Shown here: piece by piece, positions 52,315-63,162 of the stretch | Layout: each line of letters starts with the position of its first letter | Position numbering within the stretch: position 1 is the first letter of the stretch | NCBI RefSeq assembly: GCF_000372725.1 | Contig: NW_005198244.1 | Coordinates: forward strand, 1,305,841-1,369,840 | From: Emiliania huxleyi CCMP1516 | Taxonomy: Eukaryota > Haptophyta > Isochrysidales > Noelaerhabdaceae | Reading direction: 5' to 3' | DNA: 64,000 bases | Notes under the pieces: model-generated | What the model saw: the letters and a program-made list of their open reading frames with translations, nothing else | Databases searched by the model: none | Told to the model about the DNA's origin: nothing | Program-made: the position numbers and the translations under genes

Positions 52315-53467
52315 ATGCGTTCTTCACTGCTGACTGTTGCTGCCGCCGTCTCATCCGCGGCCCACATTTTCCAGCGGCAGCCCACGATTCAACTCGTGAA
52401 TGCGCGCCGTTCCGCGGTGCCGCTCCCCGCCATCCCGCAGCTGCCGAGACTGCTCCGCCCACCGCGGCTCTCCGCTGGCGAAGCGGACGATGAGATTGCG
52501 GCGCTGGAGGCGAAGCTGGCCGAGGCCAAGCGCGCAAAGGAGGAAGCAGAGCGCGCGAGGCTGCGCGAGGAGGCCGAGGTTCGCCGGGCCGCTGCGGAGC
52601 TGTCGGGAGATCTGGACGAGGGCTTCGACTTCAACACGCTCTCGTCGCGAAAAAAGGTGGCGGACCCGCCGCTGCCGCCTCTCTCCTCTCTGCACCCTCT
52701 CTCCTCCCCCGTGCCTCCTCGCACCCGCCTGCCACGGCGCCTCACCTGCCTGCCTCCTGCCCTCACCGCTGCCCTCACCGCTGCCCTCACCGCTGCCCTC
52801 AACCGCTGCCCTCGTGCCACACACTAGGTGGCGGCGGTCAAGGCGCCGCCGCCGCCCGAGTTCCTGAGCGAGTCGTGGAAAGAGGAGGTGAGACGCCGAG
52901 ACCTTTCCGAGACACGTCCAGCCACACGAACTGTGCGACTCACTCTCACCCTCCACACTCCACACTCCCTCTCGCTGCCTGTGCCGCCCCTTCCCGCCCC
53001 GTTGCCGCCGCCCGCCGCGGCCCGGCGACCACGCCGCCGCCCCTTGCCGTGTGTGCGCAGGAGGCGGGCGAGGGCGGCGGCCTCGCGCTCGTCAACCTGG
53101 CGGGCGGCGGCGGCTGCTTGGCGCCCTTCCCGGAACCTTCCTCGAGCCGTCCTCGCGCCGTCTCTAGGCGGGCGGGGCAGCGCTCGTGCTGGGGCTGATC
53201 GCGTTTTCGCAGGTTGTGTAGCCAGCCGCGACCCCACCGTCTTCGCCGCCCAACTCGCAACCGATGCGCACCACGACACGCCCACGACCCGCACACGGCA
53301 AGCGCACGACACGTCTGCCGATGCGTCCGTCCACCACTGCACTGCCTCGTCCGCAGGTGCCGGTGGGCAGCAACCTCGACCTGGCGACGTACGGCGGCGG
53401 CACCGTGGCGGTGGAGTCGCCGGAGCAGATAAGGCAGCGTTACGGCGAGGTGGCCGGCGACGAGTGA
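52315..53467 (+). CDS. Small protein with N-leader, coiled coil and one TM
   Basis: Five exons: 52315-52656, 52828-52887, 53061-53099, 53168-53212, 53357-53467, all phase 0 (about 198 aa). The N-terminus (MRSSLLTVAAAVSSAAHIFQ) is a leader. A coiled coil follows (DDEIAALEAKLAEAKRAKEE), then FDFNTLSSRKK, VAAVKAPPPPEFLSESWKEE, EAGEGGGLALVNL, the hydrophobic AGGAALVLGLIAFSQ and VPVGSNLDLATYGGGTVAVE to the end. The fourth exon alone supplies the membrane segment. This suggests a plastid or mitochondrial inner-membrane/thylakoid protein. No family was recognised. Introns start GTGGCGG, GTGAGA, GCGGGCGG and GTTGTG; three echo the next exon start. Confidence 0.7.
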
Positions 53468-54096
53468 CCGTCTGATGAGGGCGCGCCGCTGTAGAGGGGG
53501 GGGGGGGGGGTCCGCGTCGCGGTGGATTTGTCAAAATACCAGAAGGAAGAATACCGCTGGAAAAGAAAGCGTCCGCCCGGTGTGAAGCAAGTCGTCACGC
53601 GGCCAGCTCTGAAGGTCAGCTCTCTCGTGCTGCCAGCGCTCCACGCCGCGGCGAAACACGGGCGCTCGGGGTCCGACGGCGCATCACAACACCGCACACG
53701 CATCGCTCCGGCGACGCTCCTTCTGCGAAACCCCACGCCAGCACTGCGCCCCCTTGGTCGCCGGGTTCTGCATATGCCGGCATGGACGGCGGCACAGCGG
53801 CCCCAGTCGTGGCCCACGCCGTCTGCCCTTGGCGGATCCATCTCCCCATCCTGCCGTCGCCTGTCCCTCCGGCCACGGGCGGCCGGGACGCGCGGCGACT
53901 CGATGAAGCCACGCCCGCCGCCCGCGACGCCTTGCCCCACCTTGTGCCTATCGCAGCTGATGGCCGGGAGACCCTGCGCCACCCGGGCCATATCTCCTTG
54001 CTCTCTGTGGCCTCGTGGCTCTCCTCCCTCCCCCCCTCTCACCGCCCCTCGCCCCCCTCCCGCTCGCCCCGCGCAGTCGCCGCAGCCGCAGCAGCA
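53468..54096. other. Intergenic region before RPL35
   Basis: No gene supported; open frames here are low-complexity. A G run lies at about 53498-53510. Confidence 0.45.
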
Positions 54097-55006
54097 ATGA
54101 AGGTCAAGGTGCACGAGCTGCGGACAAAGACCAAGGCGCCCGCCTCGCCCCTCGCTGCTCGGCTCCTCGCGCACCGCTTCGCTGCCTGTGCTGCGCCCGC
54201 CCCGCCTCGCTGCACCGCGCTGTCTCACCGCCGTCCTTCCGCCCCCGTCCCTCCTCCGTCAAGGCGGACCTGACAAAGCAGCTCGACGAGCTCAAGTCGG
54301 AGCTCGCCACCCTGCGCGTCGCCAAGGTGACCGGCGGCGCTGCGTCCAAGCTGTCAAAGATGTGAGTGCCCGCACGGCCCCGGCGATGTGCATGCGGGGG
54401 CATGGGCAGCCTGAGAGGGAGGGGGGGGGGGGGGGTTGCGCGCGTGTGTGTGTGGATGGTGGGACTGCGGGGGGGAAAACAGCGGCCGGCGTGCAAAGTC
54501 TCTGGCCTCGAGGAGGCATGCTTCTGGGTGATGGAAGGGGGGAGTGGAAAAAGGGAGGCCTCCCGGCATGCAGGCGGCCCCGGGGTTTTTCCCCCCCCCC
54601 CCCCTTCCCCTTACCCCCTTCTCCCTTTTTGCCCCGCAGCAAGTTTGTCCGCAAGTCAATCGGGGGGGGGCTCCCCGTCATGAACCAGGCAAAGAAGGGC
54701 CAGCTGGGGATTTTTTAAAAGGGTTCCTGGCCCCCCCCCCCCCCCCCCTCTCTCCATCACCCCACACACCCCGCAAACGCTGCCCCCAAACGCTGTGCGC
54801 GATGCTCGCCCCACCCCACCCCACCCCATCTCACCCCCGCCCGCCGCCCGCCGCAGGACAAAGACCTCGTCCCGCTCGACCTGCGCAAGAAGCAGACGCG
54901 CGCGATCCGCAGGGCCCTCACCAAGAAGGAGGCGGGCATGAAGACCAAAAAGCAGCAGAAGAAGGACAAGCACTTTCCGCAGCGGCGGTACGCCGTCAAG
55001 GCGTGA
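54097..55006 (+). CDS. RPL35: 60S ribosomal protein L35 (uL29)
   Basis: The protein sits at the polypeptide exit of the large ribosomal subunit. Exon 1 (54097-54135) [13 protein letters not shown]; exon 2 (54264-54362) [20 protein letters not shown] then [12 protein letters not shown]; exon 3 from 54640 gives KFVRKSI and NQAKK; exon 4 (54857-55006) [20 protein letters not shown] to [11 protein letters not shown]. Intron 1 is GC-AG. Exon 3 is odd: KSI is followed by a nine-base G run (Gly-Gly-Gly in place of the usual Ala-Arg-Val), and its end reads GLGIF-stop where the family has a conserved LREFY-type block. Long G and C runs surround it (54419-54437, 54587-54604, 54731-54749). Either the copy is damaged or, more likely, the sequence is wrong here. 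Length otherwise normal. Confidence 0.9.
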
Positions 55007-55374
55007 GCTTAACAGGTGCCGGTTGGGGCATGCGTATCCGTCTATCTTGCAGTGAGGTGTGTCTTCCGCGTTTAAGCTTTAACAACTAGAACATCATTTG
55101 ACACATTTCGTGTTTTATTTAGCAGAGATGACTGTTTTGATTGTGTGTGAAAAATCTCACACGTACATCTACACATGCCTACATCGCGGACGAGCAAGAA
55201 GTGTGCGGATGGGGGCGCAAGAGAGCACCTTCGAGACACACAAGAATACAACAGGCGAGGTCAGGGCGTGTACTACTACAGACATAACAAGGCACAGACA
55301 AACGTGCACGAAGAGCGCAACGTATCAACACGCACGTATGTGTGCACACACCCACACACACACGGGGAGGTCGC
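55007..55374. other. Convergent intergenic region
   Basis: Between the 3' ends of RPL35 (plus) and the receptor kinase (minus). No gene found; only short A-rich stretches and a CACACACAC tract at about 55348. Confidence 0.5.
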
Positions 55375-58300
55375 TCACCCCTCGACGCCAACGCCGCCGT
55401 GGGCCGGGTTCCGCAGAGCGTACGCCGCGAGGGAGGCCGTGGCGGTACCGCACGGCTGCGTGTGCGTGGAGGCTTCAGAGGTGGCGGCGGAGGTGGCAGA
55501 GTCAGCGACGGGCGACATCTCGCCCCTCTCGACCTCGATGGACAGTCTTTGCAACCCGCAGTCTGTGCTGGCGCGGCCCGAGGGAGCGGGCGCCACACTA
55601 GTTCGGCGCGAGCTGGCGGCTGGGTTCTCGAGCCGCGGCAGCAGCGCGCCTAGGGCGCGCGAGGGTTGGTCGGTGAGACGCGATCTGGAGCGGGAGCGAA
55701 CTGTGGTGGTGGTGGTGGTGGTGGTGGTGGGGGGGGGGGGGGGGGGCCCCAAAATGCGGCCGGAGGCACGGGTCGTAGGCGCAGCAGACGCGGATCGTCG
55801 CCTCGAAGTCGTGGCCAGTAGGCACCTCAGGGCGGCGGTGACCGGCGGCCACTCCGGCAACGATCGAGGTGAAGGTGTCGCCGTCCTCGTAGGGCCTCAT
55901 GCCGTACTCGAAGCAGGCGAGGAGGCAACCAAAGGCCCACAAGTCGACGCGGTGGTCGTAGCGCCTGCTCGAGAGTGGCCGGCGTGTGGCCTAGGTCTGG
56001 CCGAGGTCTGGCCGAGATGTCTCCGTGGCGTGGCGCCGGTGCAGCAGCAGCTCCGGCGCCGAGAAGAGTGGCGTCCCCGCCTGCGACATGGTCGCGTCGC
56101 CCCGCAACTCTGTCGAGAGGCCTATTCCGATCGCGTCGCGCGCCTGTGGCACTCACGTCACGCTCTGCAGCGACGTCGCGTAGGTCGAGACGCCAAAGTC
56201 GGCGATCTTTGGCGCGAGGCTGGCGTCGAGGAGCACGTTGTCGGGCTTCAGGTCGCGGTGCGCGATCGGCGGGGCCTGCGAGTGCAGGTACTGCATGCCC
56301 CGCGCGATGCCGACGGCGACCCGGCGGCGCAGCTCGGTCGGCATCGCCTCGCGGGTGGCGCGGTCTTTGAGCCGCGCCGCGAGCGTGCCCTGCGCGCAGT
56401 ACTCGAGCACGAGGAAGACGGCGGCGTCACCGATGTCCCATGAGCCGCCGAGCAGCTGCACGATGTTCGGGTGGCGCAAGTTGAGCTGCAGCTCGCACTC
56501 GCGCTTGAAGGCGCGCAGCTGCGCCTCGCCGATGAGGTTGCGGTTGAGCTGCTTGACGGCCACTGGCGTGCCACGCCACGTCGCCCGCCGCACGTGGCCG
56601 TAGGTGCCGCTCCCGATGAGCTCGGCGATCCTCAGCTCTGGGGAGGGGAGGAGGGAGTGGGAGTTGGGGGAGGCACGGGGGTTGGGGGAGGCGCGATCGC
56701 GTGGTGGGTTGGGGGAGGCGCGCTGGGCGGTGCTGGCGGAGGCGCTGGCGGAGGCGGTGGTTTCACGCCGCTCACCGCCGGCATCGACCCGTATCCGCTT
56801 CATCCCCTCCGAGAGGCGAGAGTTGTGCAGCTCCGCCTGCAGCGCCGCGCGCTGCGCACCCGTCACCTCGATCTCCCTCGAGAGCTTGGCCTATTGCGGC
56901 GAGCGTGAGAGGACTGGTGAGAGCGCGACGCGCCGTCGATCTCGCGCCGACAGCTCGGGGCCTCGGTGACTCGCGCGAGGCGCAGCTCGGCCGCCGCAGA
57001 GAGAGCGCGCCTACGGCAATCCCGTCACGCTCACCGCAATCCTGTCACGCCTCGGCCCACCAGCCCCGCAGTGCGCCGCCGCTGGCAGTGCAGAGCGCCA
57101 CTCACGGCGGCGACGGCGCAGATGGCGAGGCTGGCCGCGCAAGCGACGGCGATGATCTCGACCCTCCTGCCGCCGCCCGCGTCCGCGCCATCCCCAGCGA
57201 AGCGCGCCGAGCCCTCGTCGGCGCCAGGGGGCGAGGGCGCCACGACAGCGTGCATGGAGGCGGCACACGACGATGTCAAGGCCGCCGCGCTGCCCAAGCC
57301 CTCTACAGGGGCGGCCAGGCTGAGGTCTTGGCACGCGCGGTACTCCCAGCCCGGTAGTTGCACAGCCGCCGAGAGAGCCGTCACCCCGCCCTCGGCGGCC
57401 GACGCGTTGACCTCGATGCTCTCGGCGTGCGGGAAGACGCGCGAGAGCAGCGCCTGGTAGCTGCCGCTGAGGCCACCCGCCCCCTCCCCTCCCTCCGCCC
57501 CCGCCTCCGAGCCGCCTCTGCCGAGGCTCAGGGAGTGGCGCAGCAGTGTCCTCCGCACGACGTCACCGCCGGCGGACAGCTGCGCGTCGCGCGGCGGGAG
57601 ATTTCCGTCCCGCCACTCGATGGGGCGCGAGAGGTGCAGGCCGCCGCTGCCGAGCCGTCCGACCGAGGCAGGCCCCGACTGCTGGAAGTTGGTGAGGCGG
57701 AAGGAGGAGGAGTGCTCCGCGCGGTCGCCGAGGCGGTCAAACTCGACGAGGCCGCTCGCGCCTAGCGGACGTGTCGAGGGCGTGTCATGAGCACCTCGCG
57801 CCTCGTCGGGGAGGGGCGGGGTGGATCGCGCCGTCGAGGCGCAGTGCAAGCAGCTCTCGGAGGACCGCAGTGCCTATGAAAAGAGGTGGAGGAGGTGGAG
57901 GGGGGAAGGGGAGATGAGGGTATGGAGTACGTGCGGGGCGCCGCTGTGAGGTGGCCCTGCCCTCGCCAGCGCCACGGCGAGCGAGATGACGGCGTCGTAG
58001 AGGTAGGCAGCCACTGCGGGCAGGAGTGGCGGCGCGGCAAATGCGGCGGGCTCGTCGAAGAGCGGGTTCCGGCACGCGCCCGTTGGCTGCGCGCCCTCCG
58101 CTTGCCACGCGCGCAGGAAGCGGCCGTGGCTCTCGGACCCCTCGGCCGACGCAGCGAGCGAGAGCGACCCCCGCAGCAGCTCGGAGAGGGGTGTAATCCC
58201 CTCCAGCTGCTGAGCCACGGCTTGCTCGCTCAAGGCGGCGGGGCTCACACCGTCGGCAAACAGCCATGCAGTGCCTGCCCCGAGCGCTCCGCAGTCTCGC

Positions 58301-59001
58301 GCACTGCGCAGCAACGGCCCAGCGGCAGCATCGCCCATCACGCCAATCACGACCGAAGCGCCTGAGTCGGTCAGCTCCCGCACTGCCAGCGCACGTGAGG
58401 CCGGACTGGCGGCGTCGAAGGTGCTCGACGCGATCACCGTCACATTCTCTCGGCGGGCGCTCTCCAGGAAGGAGGAGACAAACGACTCGGCCCACAGAGT
58501 CTGCTCTGCAATGACCGCCACATGCCGCCACGCAAAGGTGCGGACGAGGCGGGCCATCGCGGCCGTCGCTGCCGCGTCAGACGGGACTGTGCGCGCAAAG
58601 TGAGAGTTGGAGGCGCGTCTCAGCGTCGTAGAGGTGGAGCGGTACCCGACGAGCGCTGTGTCGGTCGCTTTTGCCAGAGCGACAAGCTGTGATGTTACGC
58701 CAGAGGAGCCGCCGCCCACAAGCGCCGAGACGTCGCTGTGAAGGAACGCAGCGACGGCGGAAAAGGCCGCCGAGCCGGTGTCCAAAACCTGCAGCTCAAA
58801 CGATTGGTTGGCGGTGAGTGACGCGAGGCCCGGCACCACGCTCTCATCGCCACGCAGAATGTGGTGGCTCGCGAGGAGGCTGGAGCACGCAAGCTGGCGA
58901 TAGGCCAGACCGCGGTCGACGCCTCCCCTCGTGAGAGATACGAGAGCTCCAACGGCAACCATTGGGCGGCGCGGCAATAGCAAGCTGCCGCCGGCGGCCA
59001 A
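55375..59001 (-). CDS. Receptor kinase with Venus-flytrap domain and TKL-type kinase
   Basis: Minus strand, multi-exon. The first exon (59001 to about 57950) encodes a receptor-family ligand-binding domain of the periplasmic-binding fold: GALVSLTRGGVDRGLAYRQL, SDVSALVGGGSSGVTSQLVA, WRHVAVIAEQTLWAESFVSS, ASVVIGVMGDAAAGPLLRSA, YLYDAVISLAVALARAG. Later exons have LGASGLVEFDRLGDR ... FRLTNFQQ, typical of the end of this domain, then one TM (IIAVACAASLAICAVAAVSG). The kinase follows: IGSGTYGHVRRATWRG, VAVKQLNRN, ARGMQYLHSQ, AHRDLKPDNVLLD, IADFGVSTYA, GTPLFSAPELL, VDLWAFGCLLACFEYGMRPY. All catalytic Lys, Asp and DFG residues are present. The C-terminus is a Ser/Thr-rich tail to 55375. A surface sensor for a small ligand is inferred; ligand unknown. 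Confidence 0.85.
55703..55746 (-). repeat. GGT and G run in receptor-kinase intron
   Basis: On the plus strand a (GTGGTG)n tract runs into a G run of about 18 bases; it lies in the last intron of the kinase gene. Confidence 0.8.
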
Positions 59002-59161
59002 GGATGGGATAACAGTGCTTCAGCTGTGTTTTAGAATTTAAACAAAACAACTCTCTCTCACAGCAGACAGGCTCGACACAGGTGCGAACTGGCGCGTGCT
59101 AGTACTATAAGAATTTACTTTCCGGGATAAAAAAATATTTCTCAAACGAGAGCGGAACGCA

Positions 59162-59267
59162 CGGCTAGCGCATCACACCCCTCTCCTTAAAATCCCTGTG
59201 TGGTGGCGGCGTGCCGTCCTCCCATCCCTCCCTTGGGTTGTCTGTTTTCTTTCTTTCTTTATGATGC
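59162..59267. repeat. Dispersed repeat family R1, inverted long copy
   Basis: Reverse complement of 25856-25958, nearly identical over about 100 bp, and ending in the TTTTCTTTCTTTCTTT tract shared with the 5.3-kb copies. It lies between the divergent receptor-kinase start and the next plus-strand frame. Confidence 0.8.
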
Positions 59268-59471
59268 ATCCCTCCCTGCGCGTGTGTTTTCTTCTCTTTC
59301 TTTCTTTACAACGCACTCTCTCACGTGACAAGCGATCCCACGACAGCGATTGTGGACTACATGATCCGTACGTGAATGAAGGGTGGAGGGGCCCGTCCGC
59401 CGAGCTAGGCGGCGTGGGCGCCCTCCCTTGGTGGCCGCAGCGTAAGTGGTAAGAAGCCGTGTGCCGTTTGC

Positions 59472-59985
59472 TTGTTCGTGACCCAGTTTGGCCCGCTCAG
59501 GGGAGTTGAGCCAGTTGGTACGCGTCTTGCGCGCCTGCTTGTTGATGTTTTCGGCGTCGCCCGCCACCGCCGCCATGGAGATCTGCTGCGTGTGGTGGAC
59601 AAAGGCTGCAAGGCGCGCGGGCAGCCCGGCCCACCCTTCGACCACAAGAACGGCCACGGCTACGTCAAGGCGCATCGCGGTTTCTACCACGACGCGATCT
59701 TTGTCAAGCGCAACAACTTCAACCTGCTGCTCCACGAGACGTTCGGCGGCGGCTTCTCGCCCACCGCCGTTCTCAAGCTGCGCCGCCTCGCGCGCAAAGT
59801 CGCGCGCGGCAGCGTCGACCGCACGGCCTACTCGCCCAAGTACTCGCTCTCTTTTATGTCCCACCATGCAGAGCGCATCTCTCTCTCTGTTGTGCGAGGC
59901 GTGAACCGCGCCATTCGCTCTCACCTGGCAACCCTGTCTGCACGTCTTGCGCGCGTCGTCTTTTTTTCCTTTTCGAAAGGATAAA
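59472..59985 (+). CDS. Unknown protein fragment
   Basis: One plus-strand frame reads GDLLRVVDKGCKARGQPGPP, FDHKNGHGYVKAHRGFYHDA, IFVKRNNFNLLLHETFGGGF and SFMSHHAERISLSVVRGVNR, with the composition of a folded protein. A competing frame starting MEICCVWWTKAARR is a shadow. No family is recognised. The Met at the start (59472) is weakly supported and the C-terminus runs into low complexity (VVFFSFSKG). It might belong to a mobile element or be a partial gene; R1 lies just upstream. Confidence 0.4.
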
Positions 59986-60002
59986 AAATAATTGTTGCTC
60001 GG

Positions 60003-60822
60003 ATGGTGGACGCGTCCAGTCGCTCACGGACGAGTTCTGATATGATCAAGACCAAGGTGGCGATGGAGCCGGCGGCCGTCACACGATCCAAGTCTGCGCC
60101 ATCCAGGACAACGAGCACGGCGACGAAGCCTCCTGCGATGCCCGATAAGGTGTGTCCGATATGCTGCACTGCCACAGCGAAACTGGTTGCCAGCGCGCCC
60201 GCTTGCGCGTGCCACGCGTGCCACGCGTGCGTCGAGAGGTGGGTTGCGATGCAGCTTCCTGCATGCCGCGCCAAGAAGCAGCTTCGCGTTAAGTGCTTCG
60301 GCTGCGCAAAGATGATGTCCCAGCGAACCGTGCTGGAAAACAGCGCCGCGGCTGCCGACCTCGCTTGTCAGCTCGAGCGGCGCGAGATCCTACAACGCAA
60401 CGATCTATATCCTGAGTCCGTGCAGGTGTGGGTAGAGTCCCACCGACACGACACCTCTCACCCGCACCGCCACGCCCACGCCCACGCCCACGGTTCGCCC
60501 ATCACAGGTCGAGTGCCGCCGCGCCGAGTGTGTGGGTATTGGCTATCTTGGCCACGCGACGATCATGTGCATGATTTGCGAGGAGCAGTGGTCCGCGGAG
60601 GAGATGGTGGTGCACGCTGCCATAGCGTTGGACATGCAGGAGGTGGCGAAGCTCAGCAGCGGCGAGCTCGCTTCGATCAAGGTCGGGCCATCCCTCACCA
60701 TAACGGTGCGAAAGTGCCCCAAGTGCGACATCGTCACGGAAAAGAATGGCGGCTGCGACCACATGCGCTGCGCTAGGTGCAGCCACGAGTACTACTGGTC
60801 GACGGGCAAGGCCTACCACTGA
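60003..60822 (+). CDS. RBR-type (RING/IBR) zinc-finger protein
   Basis: Two exons (60003-60425 and 60508-60822; GT-AG intron of 82 bp) give about 245 aa. The first half has a RING-like Cys/His set: CPICCTATAKLVASAPACAC, HACHACVERWVAMQ and RVKCFGCAKMM. The second has CRRAECVGIGYLGHATIMCM, ICEEQWSAEEM (IBR-like) and the final CPKCDIVTEKNGGCDHMRCA, RCSHEYYWSTGKAYH, the typical RING2-like Rcat end with C in GGCDHM. RBR proteins are E3 ubiquitin ligases that form a thioester on that Cys. The first RING spacing is not standard, so full ligase activity is not certain. Confidence 0.78.
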
Positions 60823-61513
60823 GCGCTGGCCGTATTTCTACCTGTGTGGTGGTGCGGATCGCGAACCGCAACGCGCGTAGGAATAAAAGGTTATACAAGT
60901 ATTGTCTCTGTGCTCTGTTACAACAACTTCTTCATCGTTCGCAATACGGATCACCGCCCGTGGACTAAAAATGCCCTTCTCGAGTAGCTCGTTCTCGTTG
61001 TTTCCATGGACCATATGTGCCGAGATCGAGAGCGAGACTTCTCGCGCACCCTCTCGCTGATATTTTGCTGGCTCTCGGAGGTCGGCGCACACGGTAGCCC
61101 TACTCGAGTAACTCACGTAGAGAGACTCCGCGCACGTAGGTTGCACTGCTTTATCGCACGGGTCTTAGTCACCGAGAGACTCAAAGAATGTACCGACGGA
61201 GAGGCCATTATCCGACGCACGCGGCCGTTGGGGGGTGTCCGCAAAAAAATCATTCCTCATTACTCATGCTACATAAATAGGTACTGAGCTGTCAACCCAC
61301 ACGCATGCCACTGTCCCGCACACATGGCCACACATCACTTAAATTAAGTGCAGCTCTCCCCGACAGTCCCGCACGCCCACCAAACGGGCCATTATACCCG
61401 CCTTTAACTCCGGAAGCACCCTCAGGTATCCGTCCGATACTCGGGGTAGTCATTAGGCGGTTGAGGTGGGGCGGCTACAGCGCGGCTGGGACTGGAGCGA
61501 GGCGCTGAAGGGC
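60823..61513. other. Intergenic region between convergent genes
   Basis: No gene supported between the RBR gene (plus) and the zinc-knuckle gene (minus). Confidence 0.5.
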
Positions 61514-62134
61514 TCACGACAAAGAGCATCTCAAGTCTGACTCCTCGCATGCGCAGCGCGACAGCTCAATGAGGCAGTGCAAAGCGGACGGTGGCGGCGC
61601 CGCCCACGTCGCGAGCGGATGAGAAGACGCGCGGGCAGGCAGCGGCGGCGAGGCGGGAGGCGTGCATTCAGAGGAGGACCTCGGTGCCCCAACAGTCCCT
61701 CTGACAGCCTTTGCCTTCCCCCCCAACTCGAAAGCCGGAGCCCGCTTGCTCGCGGGCGAGGAGGTTGCGGATGGATTCACAGGCGAAGTTGCGAGGGCAA
61801 GGAGAAGAGCGGCGTCCGACTTCTTTGAATGCAGCTGCGACCTTCCTCCCGCGCTTCTCGAGACTGACCGGCGTGGGCACGTCCTGCTTTTGTGGCCGGT
61901 AACACCGCAGACAGAGCAGCGCTGAGGGCGATTTTTCCTGCTGCTCGCGCTGGTAGACGCCGATCGGCCGGAATCTGTCGATGCTGGGCTGGGATCGCGG
62001 CCGATGGCCTCCGCTCCCGTCAACATCGCGCTCAAGATCTCGAGCTCACGCCTTTGGGCGGGAAGGAGCTGCCGCCCCCGATACTTCGGTCGTGCGTCCT
62101 CCTTATCCCGCCTAACTTTAAACTTGGCGGGCAA
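61514..62134 (-). CDS. Zinc-knuckle (CX2CX4HX4C) basic protein
   Basis: A minus-strand frame of 206 aa starts [20 protein letters not shown] and has a single zinc knuckle, [15 protein letters not shown], as in nucleic-acid-binding proteins and some plant-type Myb factors. The rest is Ser/Ala/Pro-rich and basic. No Myb repeat follows within this frame. RNA or DNA binding is inferred. A stand-alone protein or an exon of a longer one are both possible; it overlaps no repeat. Confidence 0.6.
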   Translation of the reverse strand: MPAKFKVRRDKEDARPKYRGRQLLPAQRRELEILSAMLTGAEAIGRDPSPASTDSGRSASTSASSRKNRPQRCSVCGVTGHKSRTCPRRSVSRSAGGRSQLHSKKSDAALLLALATSPVNPSATSSPASKRAPAFELGGKAKAVRGTVGAPRSSSECTPPASPPLPARASSHPLATWAAPPPSALHCLIELSRCACEESDLRCSLS

Positions 62135-62278
62135 CGAGAGAACTTCGAGAAATCAAGCGAGGTCCCTGTCTGCAGTCGCACTGCTGCCAATTCGTTTTTG
62201 AGACGTGGCATTCATCGAGGCGCGCCCGTCTCTCCCGTGAGACAGTGAAACAACAACAAAATCTATCTCTCTCGCTCC

Positions 62279-63113
62279 GGGTTCCAACTTTTTGCGGGGT
62301 ATGGTATGGTAGGGTCGCGGCCCAAAGGGTGGGGAGGTATGGTCCTGACCGCCCAAGACTAGCCCTCGACAGGGGTGGGGGGGTATGGTCCCTCCGGCCC
62401 CTCCCTCTACAGCCGCCGCCGAGCCCGCAGCGCCATGAGGTAGGAGCACGCGCCCGTGTCGCGGAGCTGCTGCAGCTGCTCCACGCTCCACTCGCCGACA
62501 CCCTTCTGGTTGCGGAGCGCCTCAATGTACTACAAGTCCCCCGAGATTGCGCCGCTGGCGCAGCCGGCCAACCCGCTCGAGGCGACCACGGCGAGGCGAC
62601 CACCGGAGCGGGGGCACCCACTGGAGGGGGGGCACCCGCCGGCACGGCGATGCCGATGGATGACCTCGCCGGTGCGGTGGCCCGCGGGGCGGCCGGCGCG
62701 GCGGCCATCGGAGCCGCCCGCGCCCGGGGGACGGCCAGCGCGGCGCCTGCTGGTGCAGGTGCGGGCCGGCGACCGGCGCGGATGCCGCGCCCGCCGCTCG
62801 CCAGGCGATTGCCAACTTCGCCGCCGCGCTCTTCTAGACGAGCACCGGCCGGTGCTGGCGTGGAAGACGGCGGCCATCCGCGCGTATCTAGTGTGCGTGT
62901 CGGTGTCTGCAGGACTGCAGCCTCCTCTCTGGTACCTGGACTCCTGGAGCCTAGCAGTAAGGCGGCCGGCGGTGGGGCGAGGGGGTGGGGGTGGGTGGGG
63001 GGGGGGGGGGGGGTATGGTCCCGTCGGCGGGAGGCTGGGTCTGTCAGCTGGCGGGGGGGTTTGGTCTCGAGGTGGTGGTCAACCATACCACACCCCGCAA
63101 AAAGTCCGAACCC
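62279..63113. mobile_element. Element bounded by 32-bp inverted repeats, unclassified
   Basis: Left arm 62279-62310 and right arm 63082-63113 are inverted copies with three mismatches (core ACTTTTTGCGGGGT). GGTATGGTCC motifs recur inside each end (62337, 62382, 63014). The interior, about 770 bp, is Ala/Pro-rich in any frame. A possible CGCTC target duplication flanks it (weak). The structure fits a short inverted-repeat transposon; no transposase is seen. It ends only about 50 bp upstream of the YJU2 start. Confidence 0.5.
62407..62529 (-). CDS. Exon-like 41-codon stretch within the inverted-repeat element
   Basis: After a possible acceptor (TTGTAG) the minus strand reads [20 protein letters not shown] then [20 protein letters not shown] and a stop. 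The composition is unlike the low-complexity sequence around it, so it may be the last exon of a gene carried or captured by the element. No upstream exon was found with confidence. Confidence 0.35.
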   Translation of the reverse strand, partial: YIEALRNQKGVGEWSVEQLQQLRDTGACSYLMALRARRRL

Positions 63114-63162
63114 TGCCGCTCTTCGCGGGTCTTCACGGTTCTCGCTCGCCACTCTCTCCAAC

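Noticed and set aside
53522-54100. A plus-strand frame with KYQKEEYRWKRKRPPG
   Set aside because: Only the first 30 residues look protein-like; the rest is low complexity, and no splice partner is seen. Treated as the RPL35 upstream region.
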